DNA of 32,047 bases from an uncultured Clostridia bacterium (GTDB lineage: Bacteria; Bacillota; Clostridia; Oscillospirales; Butyricicoccaceae). Location of the stretch: assembly GCA_910589115.1 (NCBI GenBank), contig CAJUSB010000026.1:1-32047 (forward strand), written 5' to 3'. The position numbers and the translations under genes were made by a program. Below the pieces are notes generated by a model that did no database searches, had not been told where the DNA came from, and was given only the letters and a program-made list of their open reading frames with translations. Below, piece after piece: positions 15,301-22,838 of this stretch. The stretch's first letter is position 1; each line of letters begins with the position of its first letter.

Positions 15301-16712
15301 ACGGTACGCTTGACAGCGTTAACGATATTGATTCTTACCTGAACCAGAACAGAAACGACTATGACAACGATGCTTACAAGGGCGCACGTCATGGTCTCTA
15401 TGCTGAGGTTAGCATGAACAGCGATGGTTTGATTACCAAGGTTCGTGCAATGGATATCGTTAAGCCCACCGATAAGGAGTATACTCTGGACGGTAAGAAC
15501 CCGGCTAAGACTGTTGTTGCAGAGGGTAATGTATATCGCGTAGTCCGCGGTGTTATTACTGAACTGCGCACGAGCGGCAAGAACACTTGGGTTGATTGGC
15601 AGACCAATCCGATCGCTTGGAATTCTGATAGCTTCTATCAGCTGACCAAGGCTGAGGATCACAACCTGTACGACACTCTGGAAGCTAAGTACGATACCGA
15701 TACCTACTTCTATGAGGTTACCAAGCGCTTCGAGACGAAGCAGGATGCGGCACTCACGATTGATGCTCCGTTCCATAAGGACGTAAGCAGCAAGCTGAAG
15801 GCTGCTGACATGAACATCCTTGAGGAGTCTGTCTTTGTTAACACCAAGGAAGACGCTGTTTACTTCGTAGCTGACTTCGCAGTTCGCAAGTCTCAGACTG
15901 ATGAACTCGTAGCTGTTGTAATGTGCACTGAGGATTACACCAATGGTAACGTTACTGACGCTGTTACGAACCTGAAGGGTGAGCACTTCACTGTTGAGGA
16001 TACCAAGGCTTACAATGCGAATGGTAAGATTCCGGCTGAAGGCGAGGAATGGGAGTTCTCTGTAAATGAGGTTGCTTCCAGCGCAATGCAGATTTCCATT
16101 GACTTCACGAAGGATGGCGTTGCAGATAGTGTTACAATTCCTGTACGTGATGCAGGTACCCCGGCTAGTGTAGCTGATAAGCTGGCAACTGAGCTTGCTG
16201 CTAAGGGCACTTCCGCTACTGCTAAGGGTGTCGTTGTAACCTTTACTGGCAGCATTTCTACAGATAGTAATGGTGATACCACAGTCGATAAGTTTGTCTT
16301 TGAAGCATTTGATAAGACCTCTTATAAGGGCTATGATATCTCCTTCACTAAGAAGTCTGACGGTAAGGCGCAGACCGAGGATAAGAACGGTAGAACCTAT
16401 GCAACCTCTACTATTACGGTAGCTCCTAATGCTTATAAGCTTGAGGCTGCTGCAACTGTTAATTTCGTTGCTACTTCTACTACGCTGAATGGCCAATCTA
16501 TCACGATTAAGAGAGGCAATTATAGTGCAAATTCTCTTGCGGAAGAGATTGCGGCTACGATTAAGGCTCTGAATCTTACTGATATTGAAGTAAGTGCAAA
16601 CGGCAGAGTCGTGACTATCGTTGATAAGGGAATGAACACAGCGGGCGATAAAATTGGTCTTGAGAAGGCGACTGGTACTAATAAACCCAATTGGGGCTTT
16701 GATGTACAGTAA
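12336..16712 (+). CDS. SLH-domain S-layer-type surface protein
   Basis: A secreted 1458-aa protein. Residues 1 to about 26 are a signal peptide (MKNLKKVLALAVAFVM..., cleavage likely after AGA or AGAA). Three S-layer homology modules follow to about residue 195: FSDVPVGGNYSEAITFLSDL with ITRADAACLIARMM, FSDVPVGSYYEAAVGYC with GEFVAMLTRALGY, and a weaker third ending in LRGEDAQMLYNAVF. SLH modules bind secondary cell-wall polymers. The remainder is Asp/Lys-rich, beta-type sequence without a recognised enzyme domain; two similar C-terminal units (about 1249-1340 and 1368-1458) look Ig- or flagellin-like. ATG 12336 is set by AAGGAGG at 12319-12325. The gene contains no TTA, CTA or TCA codons, a sign of strong selection for expression, so it may be the main S-layer subunit. 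Confidence 0.88.
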   Translation: MKNLKKVLALAVAFVMCFTMFAGAAVFSDVPVGGNYSEAITFLSDLQIIAGKPDGTFGVNDAITRADAACLIARMMTGQQNPPKYDNHVAFSDVPVGSYYEAAVGYCAALGVTSGTGGGKFSPMKTITDGEFVAMLTRALGYDTPENPLQFPMGNITVAQAKGLLDGVSIDYMSDALRGEDAQMLYNAVFADYDREAKNKNVYQSADDHYNVTIAEEVFDLARYSFDENWKSGDNADKWDFHGSYKQAAHKCTAHTWVIAGVDARDKTNTYVAFAIDDDDEKPIQTLRDNGALIDADREEGAYITFTYDGDIKPLIGYRVELWGEMDHPGKEPAIVAVKALDGQTVTNWNPGIFDGDANNKVKVDDKTLIMTRDSNTAYAAKINLDKNNWNTRSDKSAPYHDRAYTLAVASESDKVDEYNQAGTLRVMNIARADGDQYKLFDWDSDDKIDFVVRDTYKYGEVKTVSKSRVVIEAEDNQDYALKLGEKDLVVQGADGLAEGDVVEISVADRVYDSGEAKEAVTINIAQVEAESKTLEKINLTKDLYTFDGEELSLAQPHIFDLVDETDTLEDFRTKENVGSAFNLYFDRSGFIIKGKVADDSARGYLMVLNTVDGNSNLNKNNKRDLAALDVLYDDNTTQDEVPVVKDLQIRVNGNSKWSTTDNGYNKNGRVWDQLKVVGNVYKYYMNKDGEITRLDEQTLTNATDYSFDDSKDRFSIYDNASNNEDVYRSFETDEKAVVFAVRSTNASDDDEKIKGYIRVDKTAHKHEVTDGVNDSHFDSRYYVDADDVVAVPVEDIPEIDNRRSTAGDAKASGWERNGTPNVWREYDVTHPSVFLQGEESLKFARTTNAGVYTAHVGSWMDFGKTDAGDSLMKSMQEWADDSNGTARVAPTKNADGVAEVRTFADDAKTAYVPAISYNTNKDGAVNVAVIGVDTLDYFNSSSVKLALITDVNYHGSKAYSIEAAIDGKVENFKTVTGDEEDIFVGRKDGTLDSVNDIDSYLNQNRNDYDNDAYKGARHGLYAEVSMNSDGLITKVRAMDIVKPTDKEYTLDGKNPAKTVVAEGNVYRVVRGVITELRTSGKNTWVDWQTNPIAWNSDSFYQLTKAEDHNLYDTLEAKYDTDTYFYEVTKRFETKQDAALTIDAPFHKDVSSKLKAADMNILEESVFVNTKEDAVYFVADFAVRKSQTDELVAVVMCTEDYTNGNVTDAVTNLKGEHFTVEDTKAYNANGKIPAEGEEWEFSVNEVASSAMQISIDFTKDGVADSVTIPVRDAGTPASVADKLATELAAKGTSATAKGVVVTFTGSISTDSNGDTTVDKFVFEAFDKTSYKGYDISFTKKSDGKAQTEDKNGRTYATSTITVAPNAYKLEAAATVNFVATSTTLNGQSITIKRGNYSANSLAEEIAATIKALNLTDIEVSANGRVVTIVDKGMNTAGDKIGLEKATGTNKPNWGFDVQ

Positions 16713-16781
16713 TGTTTCTCTTAGCTGAATCTCTCGATTGAGCAAATTCTCTGGCAGCCAAACACTTGATGTGTGAGGCTT

Positions 16782-16815
16782 GGGAGCCTCCCCGAAAGGG
16801 GAGGCTCCCTTTTTT
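16782..16815 (+). terminator. Strong intrinsic terminator after the S-layer-type gene
   Basis: A perfect 12-bp stem GGGAGCCTCCCC / GGGGAGGCTCCC with a GAAA tetraloop and six Ts. A second hairpin just upstream (16756-16780: AGCC, ACAC, GTGT and GGCT around loop TTGAT) may stabilise the 3' end. Confidence 0.95.
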
Positions 16816-16871
16816 CACGTATAGAGCTGTGGATTATTCAAGTAACACGGTGTAATTTCCCTGGTAATACT

Positions 16872-16899
16872 TTTGTTTCTTTGTTTATCGTGATATAAT
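16872..16899 (+). promoter_or_regulatory. Putative promoter of the C11 protease gene
   Basis: A perfect TATAAT at 16894-16899, with only a weak TTTGTT at 16872-16877 as -35 (16-bp spacing). A leader of about 95 nt would follow. Confidence 0.45.
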
Positions 16900-16927
16900 A
16901 AGAGCGCCAGTCGAACCTTGGCAAAAC

Positions 16928-16975
16928 ACACATGTTAGCAGTGCTGGCATTACAGCAGGTAGCATGTGTATTTTT
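16928..16975 (+). promoter_or_regulatory. Leader hairpin before the protease gene
   Basis: ACACATG (16928-16934) pairs with CATGTGT (16963-16969). Inside is TGCTG / CAGCA (16942-16957). A run of five Ts follows at 16971-16975, so it has the look of a weak terminator or attenuator 28 nt before the start codon. Confidence 0.4.
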
Positions 16976-17002
16976 GAATTGATGAAAGGTAGGACAACAT
17001 TT

Positions 17003-19330
17003 ATGGAGAACAAAAGGCCCAGAGGCCGCAAAAAAAATGTGACAGGGCCTGGCAAGTCCGTGCAGAAGCGCGGAGAGGGTCTGGGGAGCGGCCCGGTAGG
17101 TGATTCAAGCGGCTATAGTGACCGTGAGCAGGGGCAGCCCTCCGGCCCACGGAGCACGGGGGGAAGAAGCGGCGGAGGCATTATGAAGCTGTTTGCGCTT
17201 CTGCTGGTTGTGCTTTTAGGCGGCGGAGGCGGGCTGACAGCCCTGCTAGGGGAGCAGCAGCCTGTTACATCGAATCAGCAGCAAGCGAGCGGAGGCGCCG
17301 ACTGGGCCGAGCTGTTGAGTGGCCTGGGCGGCGGGAGTGTATCCACCGGCTGGCAGAGCGAAGCGAACACCGGACGGCTGGACCCCTCAGTAGCCGCTGG
17401 TTCACGTGAAAAATATACCCGGCTGCTGGGCGGCGGCAAAGACACGGCTACCATCATGGTCTATATGTGCGGCACAGATTTGGAATCACGCAATGGAATG
17501 GGTACAGCCGATCTCCAGGAAATGCTCAATGCCCGGTTTGGTAAAAATGTCAATCTTTTAGTTTACACCGGCGGCTGCAATCAATGGAGAAACAGTGCCG
17601 TCAGCAGCACTACGAATCAGATTTGGCAGGTATCGGACGGCCAGCTGGTCAGCCTGCAAAAAAATCTGGGCAGTGTGTCTATGACGGATCCGGCTACTTT
17701 GGCAGGATATATTCGGTGGTGTGCGCAGCGTTATCCAGCCAGCCGCTATGGGCTGATTCTCTGGGATCATGGCGGCGGTTCAGTCAGCGGCTATGGATAT
17801 GACGAGAAATTTGCATCCAGCGGGTCTATGAGCCTTGTAGGGCTGGATTCTGCGCTCAAATCTGCTGGGATTAAGTTTGATTTTATTGGGTTTGATGCTT
17901 GTCTCATGGCTACAGTTGAGACGGCGTTGAAAATGTCTCAATATGGTGATTATCTGATAGCATCGGAGGAGACCGAACCTGGCGTAGGCTGGTATTATAC
18001 AGACTGGCTCACGGCACTTGGCGAAAATACCTCAATCCCCACGATTGAACTTGGACAAAAAATTGTGGATAGCTTTATAGATACCTGTGCGCAGAAATGC
18101 CGGGGGCAGCTGACAACATTATCCGTGGTTGATCTTGCGGAGCTGGAGCATACGCTGCCTGACGCGTTGGAAGCGTTTTCGCTTTCCACGGCCCAGCTGA
18201 TACGGAACCAGCAGTATCAGGCTGTTTCCAATGCACGGAGCGGTGCGCGGGAATTTGCCCAATCGAGCCGGATAGACCAGATTGATTTGGTACATTTAGC
18301 GCAGAATCTAGGCACACCGGAAGGGAAGTCATTGACGGATGCACTGCTGGGCGCGGTGAAGTATAACCGGACTTCCTCCAACATGACTAACGCTTATGGT
18401 CTGTCGATTTATTTTCCTTATCGGAAGACTGCCACGGTAGACCGGGCTGTATCTGCTTTTGAACAGATTGGCATTGAAAAATCCTATACCCAGTGTATCC
18501 GACAGTTTGCCGATGTAGCGGCGAGCGGACAGGCGGTTTCTGGCAGTTCTGGTTCTCCGCTGCCTGCTTTGCTGGGAATGCTGGGAGGCAGTACGGGCAT
18601 TGTTGGTACAGAGGATATTTCCGCACTGTTGGGCGAATTATTGGGCGGCAGGAGCCTGGACATGGAGGATGCAGAGGCATATTTGACAGCTCACCGATTC
18701 TCGGAGGAAGCACTGGTTTGGAGTACAGATGAAACTGATATACCAGTATTACGTTTAAGTGAGGAACAATGGGATCTGGTACAGTCGGTAGAGCTGAACC
18801 TATTTTATGATGATGGGGAAGGCTATATTGACCTTGGGCTGGATAATGTCTATGAATTTGACAGTTCCGGCGGATTGTTGGGAGAGAATGATAATACATG
18901 GCTTGCCATTAACGGGCAGCCGGTTGCTTATTACCATACTGCGACTGTAGATGATGGAACCCATTATACAATTACTGGGCGGGTTCCGGTGATGCATAAC
19001 GGGAGCCGTGCGGAGTTAATTTTAGTATTTGATGATGAACAGCCTCATGGATTCGTGGCGGGCGTTCAAACGGTATATCACGAAGCGCAGACCGAAACGA
19101 TTGCGAAGAACCTAACTGAAATCGAGTTGGGGGATACGCTGGAATTTCTGTGTGATTATTATAGCTATGACGGAAACTATCAGGATAGTTATTTGCTCGG
19201 CGAACCTCTGACTGTGGCAGAAGAGGGGCTGATCATCAGCGATGTCCCGCTGGAGGGCAGCACACGGGCGACCTATCGATTTACAGATATGTACAACCAG
19301 CATCATTGGACGCCGGTTGTCCCTGCCTAA
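17003..19330 (+). CDS. Membrane-anchored clostripain-family (C11) cysteine protease
   Basis: A 775-aa protein with a Gly/Arg/Lys-rich cytoplasmic N-terminus (MENKRPRGRKKN...), one membrane segment at about residues 60-80 (IMKLFALLLVVLL) and an outer catalytic domain. The C11 signature is clear: ATIMVYMCGTDLES, then LILWDHGGG with catalytic His256, and FIGFDACLMATVE with catalytic Cys300. Family members cleave after Arg or Lys and often self-activate. The C-terminal part (about 550-775) is an uncharacterised beta-rich domain. The start is not certain: ATG 17003 has GAAAGGTAGG some 10-15 nt upstream, while ATG 16964 lies within a hairpin and ATG 16982 has no clear site. It sits directly after the S-layer-type gene, so surface-protein processing is an attractive but unproven role. 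Confidence 0.87.
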   Translation: MENKRPRGRKKNVTGPGKSVQKRGEGLGSGPVGDSSGYSDREQGQPSGPRSTGGRSGGGIMKLFALLLVVLLGGGGGLTALLGEQQPVTSNQQQASGGADWAELLSGLGGGSVSTGWQSEANTGRLDPSVAAGSREKYTRLLGGGKDTATIMVYMCGTDLESRNGMGTADLQEMLNARFGKNVNLLVYTGGCNQWRNSAVSSTTNQIWQVSDGQLVSLQKNLGSVSMTDPATLAGYIRWCAQRYPASRYGLILWDHGGGSVSGYGYDEKFASSGSMSLVGLDSALKSAGIKFDFIGFDACLMATVETALKMSQYGDYLIASEETEPGVGWYYTDWLTALGENTSIPTIELGQKIVDSFIDTCAQKCRGQLTTLSVVDLAELEHTLPDALEAFSLSTAQLIRNQQYQAVSNARSGAREFAQSSRIDQIDLVHLAQNLGTPEGKSLTDALLGAVKYNRTSSNMTNAYGLSIYFPYRKTATVDRAVSAFEQIGIEKSYTQCIRQFADVAASGQAVSGSSGSPLPALLGMLGGSTGIVGTEDISALLGELLGGRSLDMEDAEAYLTAHRFSEEALVWSTDETDIPVLRLSEEQWDLVQSVELNLFYDDGEGYIDLGLDNVYEFDSSGGLLGENDNTWLAINGQPVAYYHTATVDDGTHYTITGRVPVMHNGSRAELILVFDDEQPHGFVAGVQTVYHEAQTETIAKNLTEIELGDTLEFLCDYYSYDGNYQDSYLLGEPLTVAEEGLIISDVPLEGSTRATYRFTDMYNQHHWTPVVPA

Positions 19331-19373
19331 GCTCCGGCCCGAATCGCTTCCTTTGCTTCCATAATATATATAG

Positions 19374-19424
19374 CCCTCTTATCTTGGTATATCTTTTAGG
19401 ATACCGCAGATAAGGGGACTTTTT
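19374..19424 (+). terminator. Intrinsic terminator after the protease gene
   Basis: CCC-t-CTTATCT pairs with AGATAAG-GGG, continued by GGTAT / ATACC across a small internal loop, and is followed by five Ts at 19420-19424. Confidence 0.75.
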
Positions 19425-19462
19425 ATAACATTTCTATAAGGAAGCTTTATGCATATTTTTTA

Positions 19463-20289
19463 GGTAATGTCACAATATAGTTGAATAGTCAAATACTCTC
19501 CCGAAGAAATACAGGTTAATGAAAGTTCCAATGACTGCCATATGAATCTCTTTATTTTTCGAGAAGCAAATCGTTTTGCGAGCCAGCCTTTTGATATGCG
19601 TCCTTAGAGTCAAATGATCACTTTCAATTTGTTGTGTATTTTTCTTGCCCGAAACCAGACATTCTTCTGAAATCTTGTCCTTATAAGCGTAATTATTATA
19701 CGCATAAATGGTCTTAATCGAATACGGTTCAAGTAATTTTAAAAGTTCGTCTAAATACTTATGCTCACGAGTGCCGAAAACATACGCTAACGGTGTGTTC
19801 GTTTCATGATCTATTGCCCACCATAGCCATACCTGCTGGGTTTTATCGTGACAGAAACTCCACATTTCGTCCATTTCTACAGATATCCCATCGCTTCCCG
19901 CACCTAATGCATTGCGGATTTCAATTTCAATAGACGTATTAGCCGTGTGGTGCAAGAGGTATTCCTCATTCACGGCTTTTGCAAAATCTTTTGTTTTTTA
20001 AAACGTCTGTCACCGTATTAGGAGAAACGCACAAAACACGTCCCGTGTTCCTGACCCGTTCATTACCATATCAACTATTTTTTCTTTCACTCCGGGTTTG
20101 ATGGTATTATTTTATATTCCAATTGAAATGTTCTACGAGCGCATGCCTTGTTTCGACACAAATACCTTTGTGCACCAGTACTACTTTTTCCGTATAACGA
20201 TATCTCTTCACTTCCACAATATGTGCACTTGACTGTTGTTGTTGCCATTTTCATTTTCTCCTGCTTTTTCTTCCAGTTTACCACATTGC
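19463..20289 (-). mobile_element. Degenerate IS1-family insertion sequence
   Basis: About 830 bp. The downstream end begins GGTAATGTCAC (19463), similar to the IS1 terminal repeat start GGTAATGACTC. The opposite end is less clear; reading inward from about 20289, GCAATGTGG gives an imperfect match. No target-site duplication is visible (flanks ATTTTTTA and TCTCCCGC), as expected if an adjacent deletion removed one flank. It separates host DNA from a Mu-like prophage that starts mid-gene on the other side. Confidence 0.7.
19470..20248 (-). pseudogene. IS1-family transposase (insA-insB), broken by frameshifts
   Basis: Read on the - strand, the InsA part begins at 20248 (MATTTVKCTYCGSEEIS) with zinc-binding cysteines CTYC and CRNKAC, then runs into a stop after PSNPE near 20087. 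Homology continues in other frames (KPGVKEKIVDMVMNG, then VLCVSPNTVTDVLK) and changes frame again before the InsB part (MNEEYLLHH, from 19973). InsB keeps EMDEMWSF and RLARKTICFSKNKE, but the region equivalent to the second catalytic acidic motif (TDDW in E. coli IS1) reads AYNNYAY. At least three frame changes and this substitution make it non-functional. Programmed frameshifting of IS1 explains at most one of them. Confidence 0.85.
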
Positions 20290-20290
20290 T

Positions 20291-20971
20291 TCTCCCGCTT
20301 CAACAAAACTACGACACTACCGGCGCTGACCAACATCCCGGCAATCGAGGGCATGGCCCCGATTGTCAATTCAGATACCTTTGAAGGAGGTCAAGTTTTT
20401 ATGGATTTGAAGCAACTGGCAGAGTTACTTGGTTTGGGCGAAGATGTTACCGAAGAGCAGATTTTAGAGGCCGTCAAGGCGTGCCTGGCAGAAAATAAGA
20501 GCCTCAAGGAAGGCCAACAGCCGCCCGCAGATGATAAGGTCGTTGCAAATAAAACCGTCTGCGAACTGCTCGGGCTGAAAGCGGGCGCGGCGGTGGCCGA
20601 TGTCAACTCAAAAATCATGGAGCTGAAAGGCGGCATCATTGACGGTGTAAATTGTGCTCGCCGAACTCAAGGCCCTGAAAGCCGAAAACGCCGAACGTGC
20701 CGCAGAAGAAGCGGTCACGCTGGCGCTCCGATCGGGCAAGCTGACCCCGCCGCAGAAAGACTGGGCAAAGAGTTACGCTCTGAGCGACCCGAAGGTCTTT
20801 GCCGCCTTTGTTGATAAGGCTCCGCAGATTGTGCCAATGGGCGAAGTCCATTTTGACAGGACAGCAGCACCGTCTGGCGATACGCTGAACAGTGAAACGC
20901 TGTTTGCCTGCAAGCAGTTGGGGATCACTCCGGAAGAAGTCAAAAAATACGGTTTGCAGGAGGACAGATAA
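20291..20971 (+). pseudogene. Mu-like phage protease/scaffold (gpI-like), 5'-truncated and frameshifted
   Basis: The left part reads LPALTNIPAIEGMAPIVNSD, which resembles the end of the Mu-type prohead protease domain, and continues in frame into MDLKQLAELLGLGEDV (ATG 20401 after TGAAGGAGG) and a helical scaffold region. Near 20640-20654 the frame shifts by one; homology resumes as LAELKALKAENAERAA, KLTPPQKDWAKSYAL and APQIVPMG, ending with KQLGITPEEVKKYG. The protease N-terminus is absent because the IS1 copy abuts the gene. The internal start at 20401 could still make a short scaffold-like fragment, but the gene as a whole is dead. Confidence 0.78.
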
Positions 20972-20972
20972 A

Positions 20973-21452
20973 ATGGCAACACTTACAAAAGAACGGGATA
21001 CGCCGGAAATTGCGAACGGCGGGCGGCGCGTGTCCCTCCCTGTGAAGGGCGGCACAACAATCTATCAGGGTGCACTTGTCGCGCTGGAAGATGATTTTGC
21101 GGTTCCTGCTAAAAAGGCTGCGGGCTTGATTGCGGCGAGTCGCGCTGAAGAGACGGCTTCCAATCTCGGAGCGGACGGCGCTGTTTCGGTGCAGGTTTCG
21201 CGAGGGATCTTTGTTTACGTAAACTCCGCAGTAGCTGCCGATAAAGTCAGCGAGGCACACCTTTTGCAGCCGTGCTACATCGAAGACGACCAGACGGTCA
21301 TGGCAGCGGCAGCGGGCTCATCAGTCGCCGGGTTGGTGATCCGTGTTGATGAAAGCGGCGTTGCCGTGGAGGTCGGCTACGGTCTGACAGCTCCGGCAAT
21401 CCTTTCTTTTCCGATTCGCACGAAATCGGAGGCAAAAAGGTATCCAATATGA
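20973..21452 (+). CDS. Mu-like phage head decoration/cement-type protein with aberrant C-terminus
   Basis: MATLTKERDTPEI starts at 20973, about 10 nt after AGGAGG. Segments such as GGTTIYQGALVALEDD, GADGAVSVQVSRGIFVY and CYIEDDQTVM resemble the small protein encoded just before the major capsid gene in Mu-like prophages, probably a capsid-stabilising protein. Homology stops near VAVEV (about 21378). The remaining residues (GYGLTAPAIL...) run out of frame into capsid gene sequence, so the native stop was lost by a deletion. About 135 of its 159 residues look native. Confidence 0.6.
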   Translation: MATLTKERDTPEIANGGRRVSLPVKGGTTIYQGALVALEDDFAVPAKKAAGLIAASRAEETASNLGADGAVSVQVSRGIFVYVNSAVAADKVSEAHLLQPCYIEDDQTVMAAAAGSSVAGLVIRVDESGVAVEVGYGLTAPAILSFPIRTKSEAKRYPI

Positions 21453-21892
21453 GCCACGCGAAATTATCTCTTGAGGCCTACATAGCGGCACGCGCTTCGA
21501 TGATGAGCCTAACCAATAGCAAAGGCAGGGCGCTCGCGCTCGTACCGGACAAGCTGGTCGTCCCGCCCGCGCTGGAAAAGGAAGCCCGTGATATTCTGAT
21601 TGCCGATTTTATCAACGGCACCAAGAATACCATGCAGGGCACGGCAAAGCCGCTGGTCGTCCCGCAGCTGGCCGGAAACGATTCTTCATGGTTCCTGCTG
21701 TGCACCTCGCGCCCGGTCAAGCCGCTTATTTATCAGGAACGCAAAAAGCCGAAATTTGTTTCCAAAACGCAGGAAACGGATGATAATGTATTCTTTGGCA
21801 GGCAGTTTATTTACGGAGTCGATGCTCGCGGCAATGCCGGTTACAGCTTTTGGCAGATGGCTTACGGCAGTGACGGGACAGCTGACCTGTGA
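21392..21892 (+). pseudogene. Mu-like major capsid protein (T-like), N-terminal half deleted
   Basis: In this frame the sequence reads NPFFSDSHEIGGKKVSNMS and continues with LSLEAYIAARASMMSLTN, LVVPPALEKEARDIL, TSRPVKPLIYQERKKP and YGVDARGNAGYSFWQMAYGS. This order matches the C-terminal half of the Mu gpT family of major head subunits, which are about 300 aa. The upstream half is missing and the remnant is joined directly to the decoration-protein gene in another frame. An ORF starting at the internal Met codon 21449 remains open (147 aa) but cannot make a normal capsid subunit. Confidence 0.78.
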
Positions 21893-22271
21893 AATACTCC
21901 CCGTGCTCCTGAACCATCTGATAAAAGGGCTTATCGAAATAGGCAAGCGTTGCCAGAGAAATTATAATCTCGCGGGGCTTGCCGGGATCGGACAGCTGCT
22001 TTCCGAAATATTTTTCAGTCCAACCCTCTTTCACGATCTTGTCTGAACAGTCTATGGCCATGCGTCTGATTTCGGAGTCAACGGAACAGGGCTTGATCTT
22101 ATAATATAAGCGTTCCGAAACACAGCGGCAGACTTCGCACATATTGATATCGTCCATTGCGATATGCCGCTCAAACATACGCTCTGCTATCGCATCAAGC
22201 GCATACGCCATTGGAAGGACATTGTGCCTGGTCGCTCCCAAGATGTCGAACATGAGAGAAATAGAATTCAT
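21807..22271 (-). CDS. Small protein resembling a lone Spo0A C-terminal (DNA-binding) domain
   Basis: A 154-aa - strand gene inside the otherwise + strand phage late operon. The start at 22271 has a good site (GAAAGGTGA about 6 nt upstream). The layout resembles Spo0A_C: ISLMFDILGATRHNVLPMAY (compare IIHEIGVPAHIKGY), an LDAIAERMFE helix, then LYYKIKPCSVDSEIRRMAID (compare LYPDIAKKF...RVERAIRHA), KIVKEGW, and FGKQLSDPGKPREIIISLAT (compare the FGYTV...KPTNSEFIA segment). No receiver domain is present. The last 28 residues or so are antisense to the capsid remnant, so the native C-terminus may have been lost. The similarity was judged by eye and is moderate. Confidence 0.52.
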   Translation of the reverse strand: MNSISLMFDILGATRHNVLPMAYALDAIAERMFERHIAMDDINMCEVCRCVSERLYYKIKPCSVDSEIRRMAIDCSDKIVKEGWTEKYFGKQLSDPGKPREIIISLATLAYFDKPFYQMVQEHGEYFTGQLSRHCRKPSAKSCNRHCREHRLRK

Positions 22272-22381
22272 AAAAATCACCTTTCTTTAATGAAGATGAT
22301 TCTATGATAATACATGCCTGGCTGTTCTTGGCATTTTCGAGCTCGAACAGGCAAAATTTACATTTTATAGGAGGTTTCGGC

Positions 22382-22837
22382 ATGAGTTACAGTACACGGG
22401 CGGAAGTCCGCGCAATGCTGAAGGATGACACGTTAAATACAATTTTTGGCGATGCGTTCCATGAAGACGCTTCGGAACGCGAAGAACTGGCCGGGCCTGT
22501 CATTGATGAAGCAATCGCCGATGCGGACGGAGAAATCGACGGTTATCTCGCCAAGCGATACCAGGTGCCGCTTTCCCCAGTCCCGAAGGTTATCAACAAA
22601 TACTCGAAGGATATTGCGATTTATAACCTGTTTTCAAGGCTGGGAATCAGTGAAGACAGCGAGCAAAAAATCTATTTAACGCGACACGATGCGGCAATTA
22701 AATTCCTGACGCTGGTTGCAGACGGAAAGGTCTCCATCGGCGCAGAGGCCGAAGATCCGGCGCGTGCAGCGGCGGCTGGTTTTACCGTAAAGTCAAGCCC
22801 GCGCCTGTTCAGCCGGGCAAGCATGAGGGGGCTTTAA
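22382..22837 (+). CDS. Mu gp36-like protein (DUF1320 type)
   Basis: A 151-aa phage protein, MSYSTRAEVRAMLKDD..., with a central EAIADADGEIDGYLAKRYQVPLSP-like region (split here as EAIADADGEIDGYL and AKRYQVPLSP) that is characteristic of DUF1320 proteins. In Mu this gene lies between the capsid gene and the tail completion gene, as here, and is thought to act at the head-tail junction. ATAGGAGG precedes the start. The next gene starts 1 nt after its stop. Confidence 0.78.
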   Translation: MSYSTRAEVRAMLKDDTLNTIFGDAFHEDASEREELAGPVIDEAIADADGEIDGYLAKRYQVPLSPVPKVINKYSKDIAIYNLFSRLGISEDSEQKIYLTRHDAAIKFLTLVADGKVSIGAEAEDPARAAAAGFTVKSSPRLFSRASMRGL

Positions 22838-22838
22838 G

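Noticed and set aside
12285..16745. Antisense reading frame of almost 1500 codons opposite the S-layer gene
   Set aside because: It is in exact codon register with the sense gene and follows from the absence of three codons there. It lacks a plausible ribosome binding site and its sequence has no recognisable domain.
21449..21892. An intact 147-aa phage gene
   Set aside because: Homology to the capsid protein extends upstream of its Met codon in the same frame, so it is an internal codon of a truncated gene.
22272..22381. Divergent promoters between the Spo0A-C-like gene and the gp36 gene
   Set aside because: Only loose -10-like sequences were seen on either strand, without convincing -35 elements.
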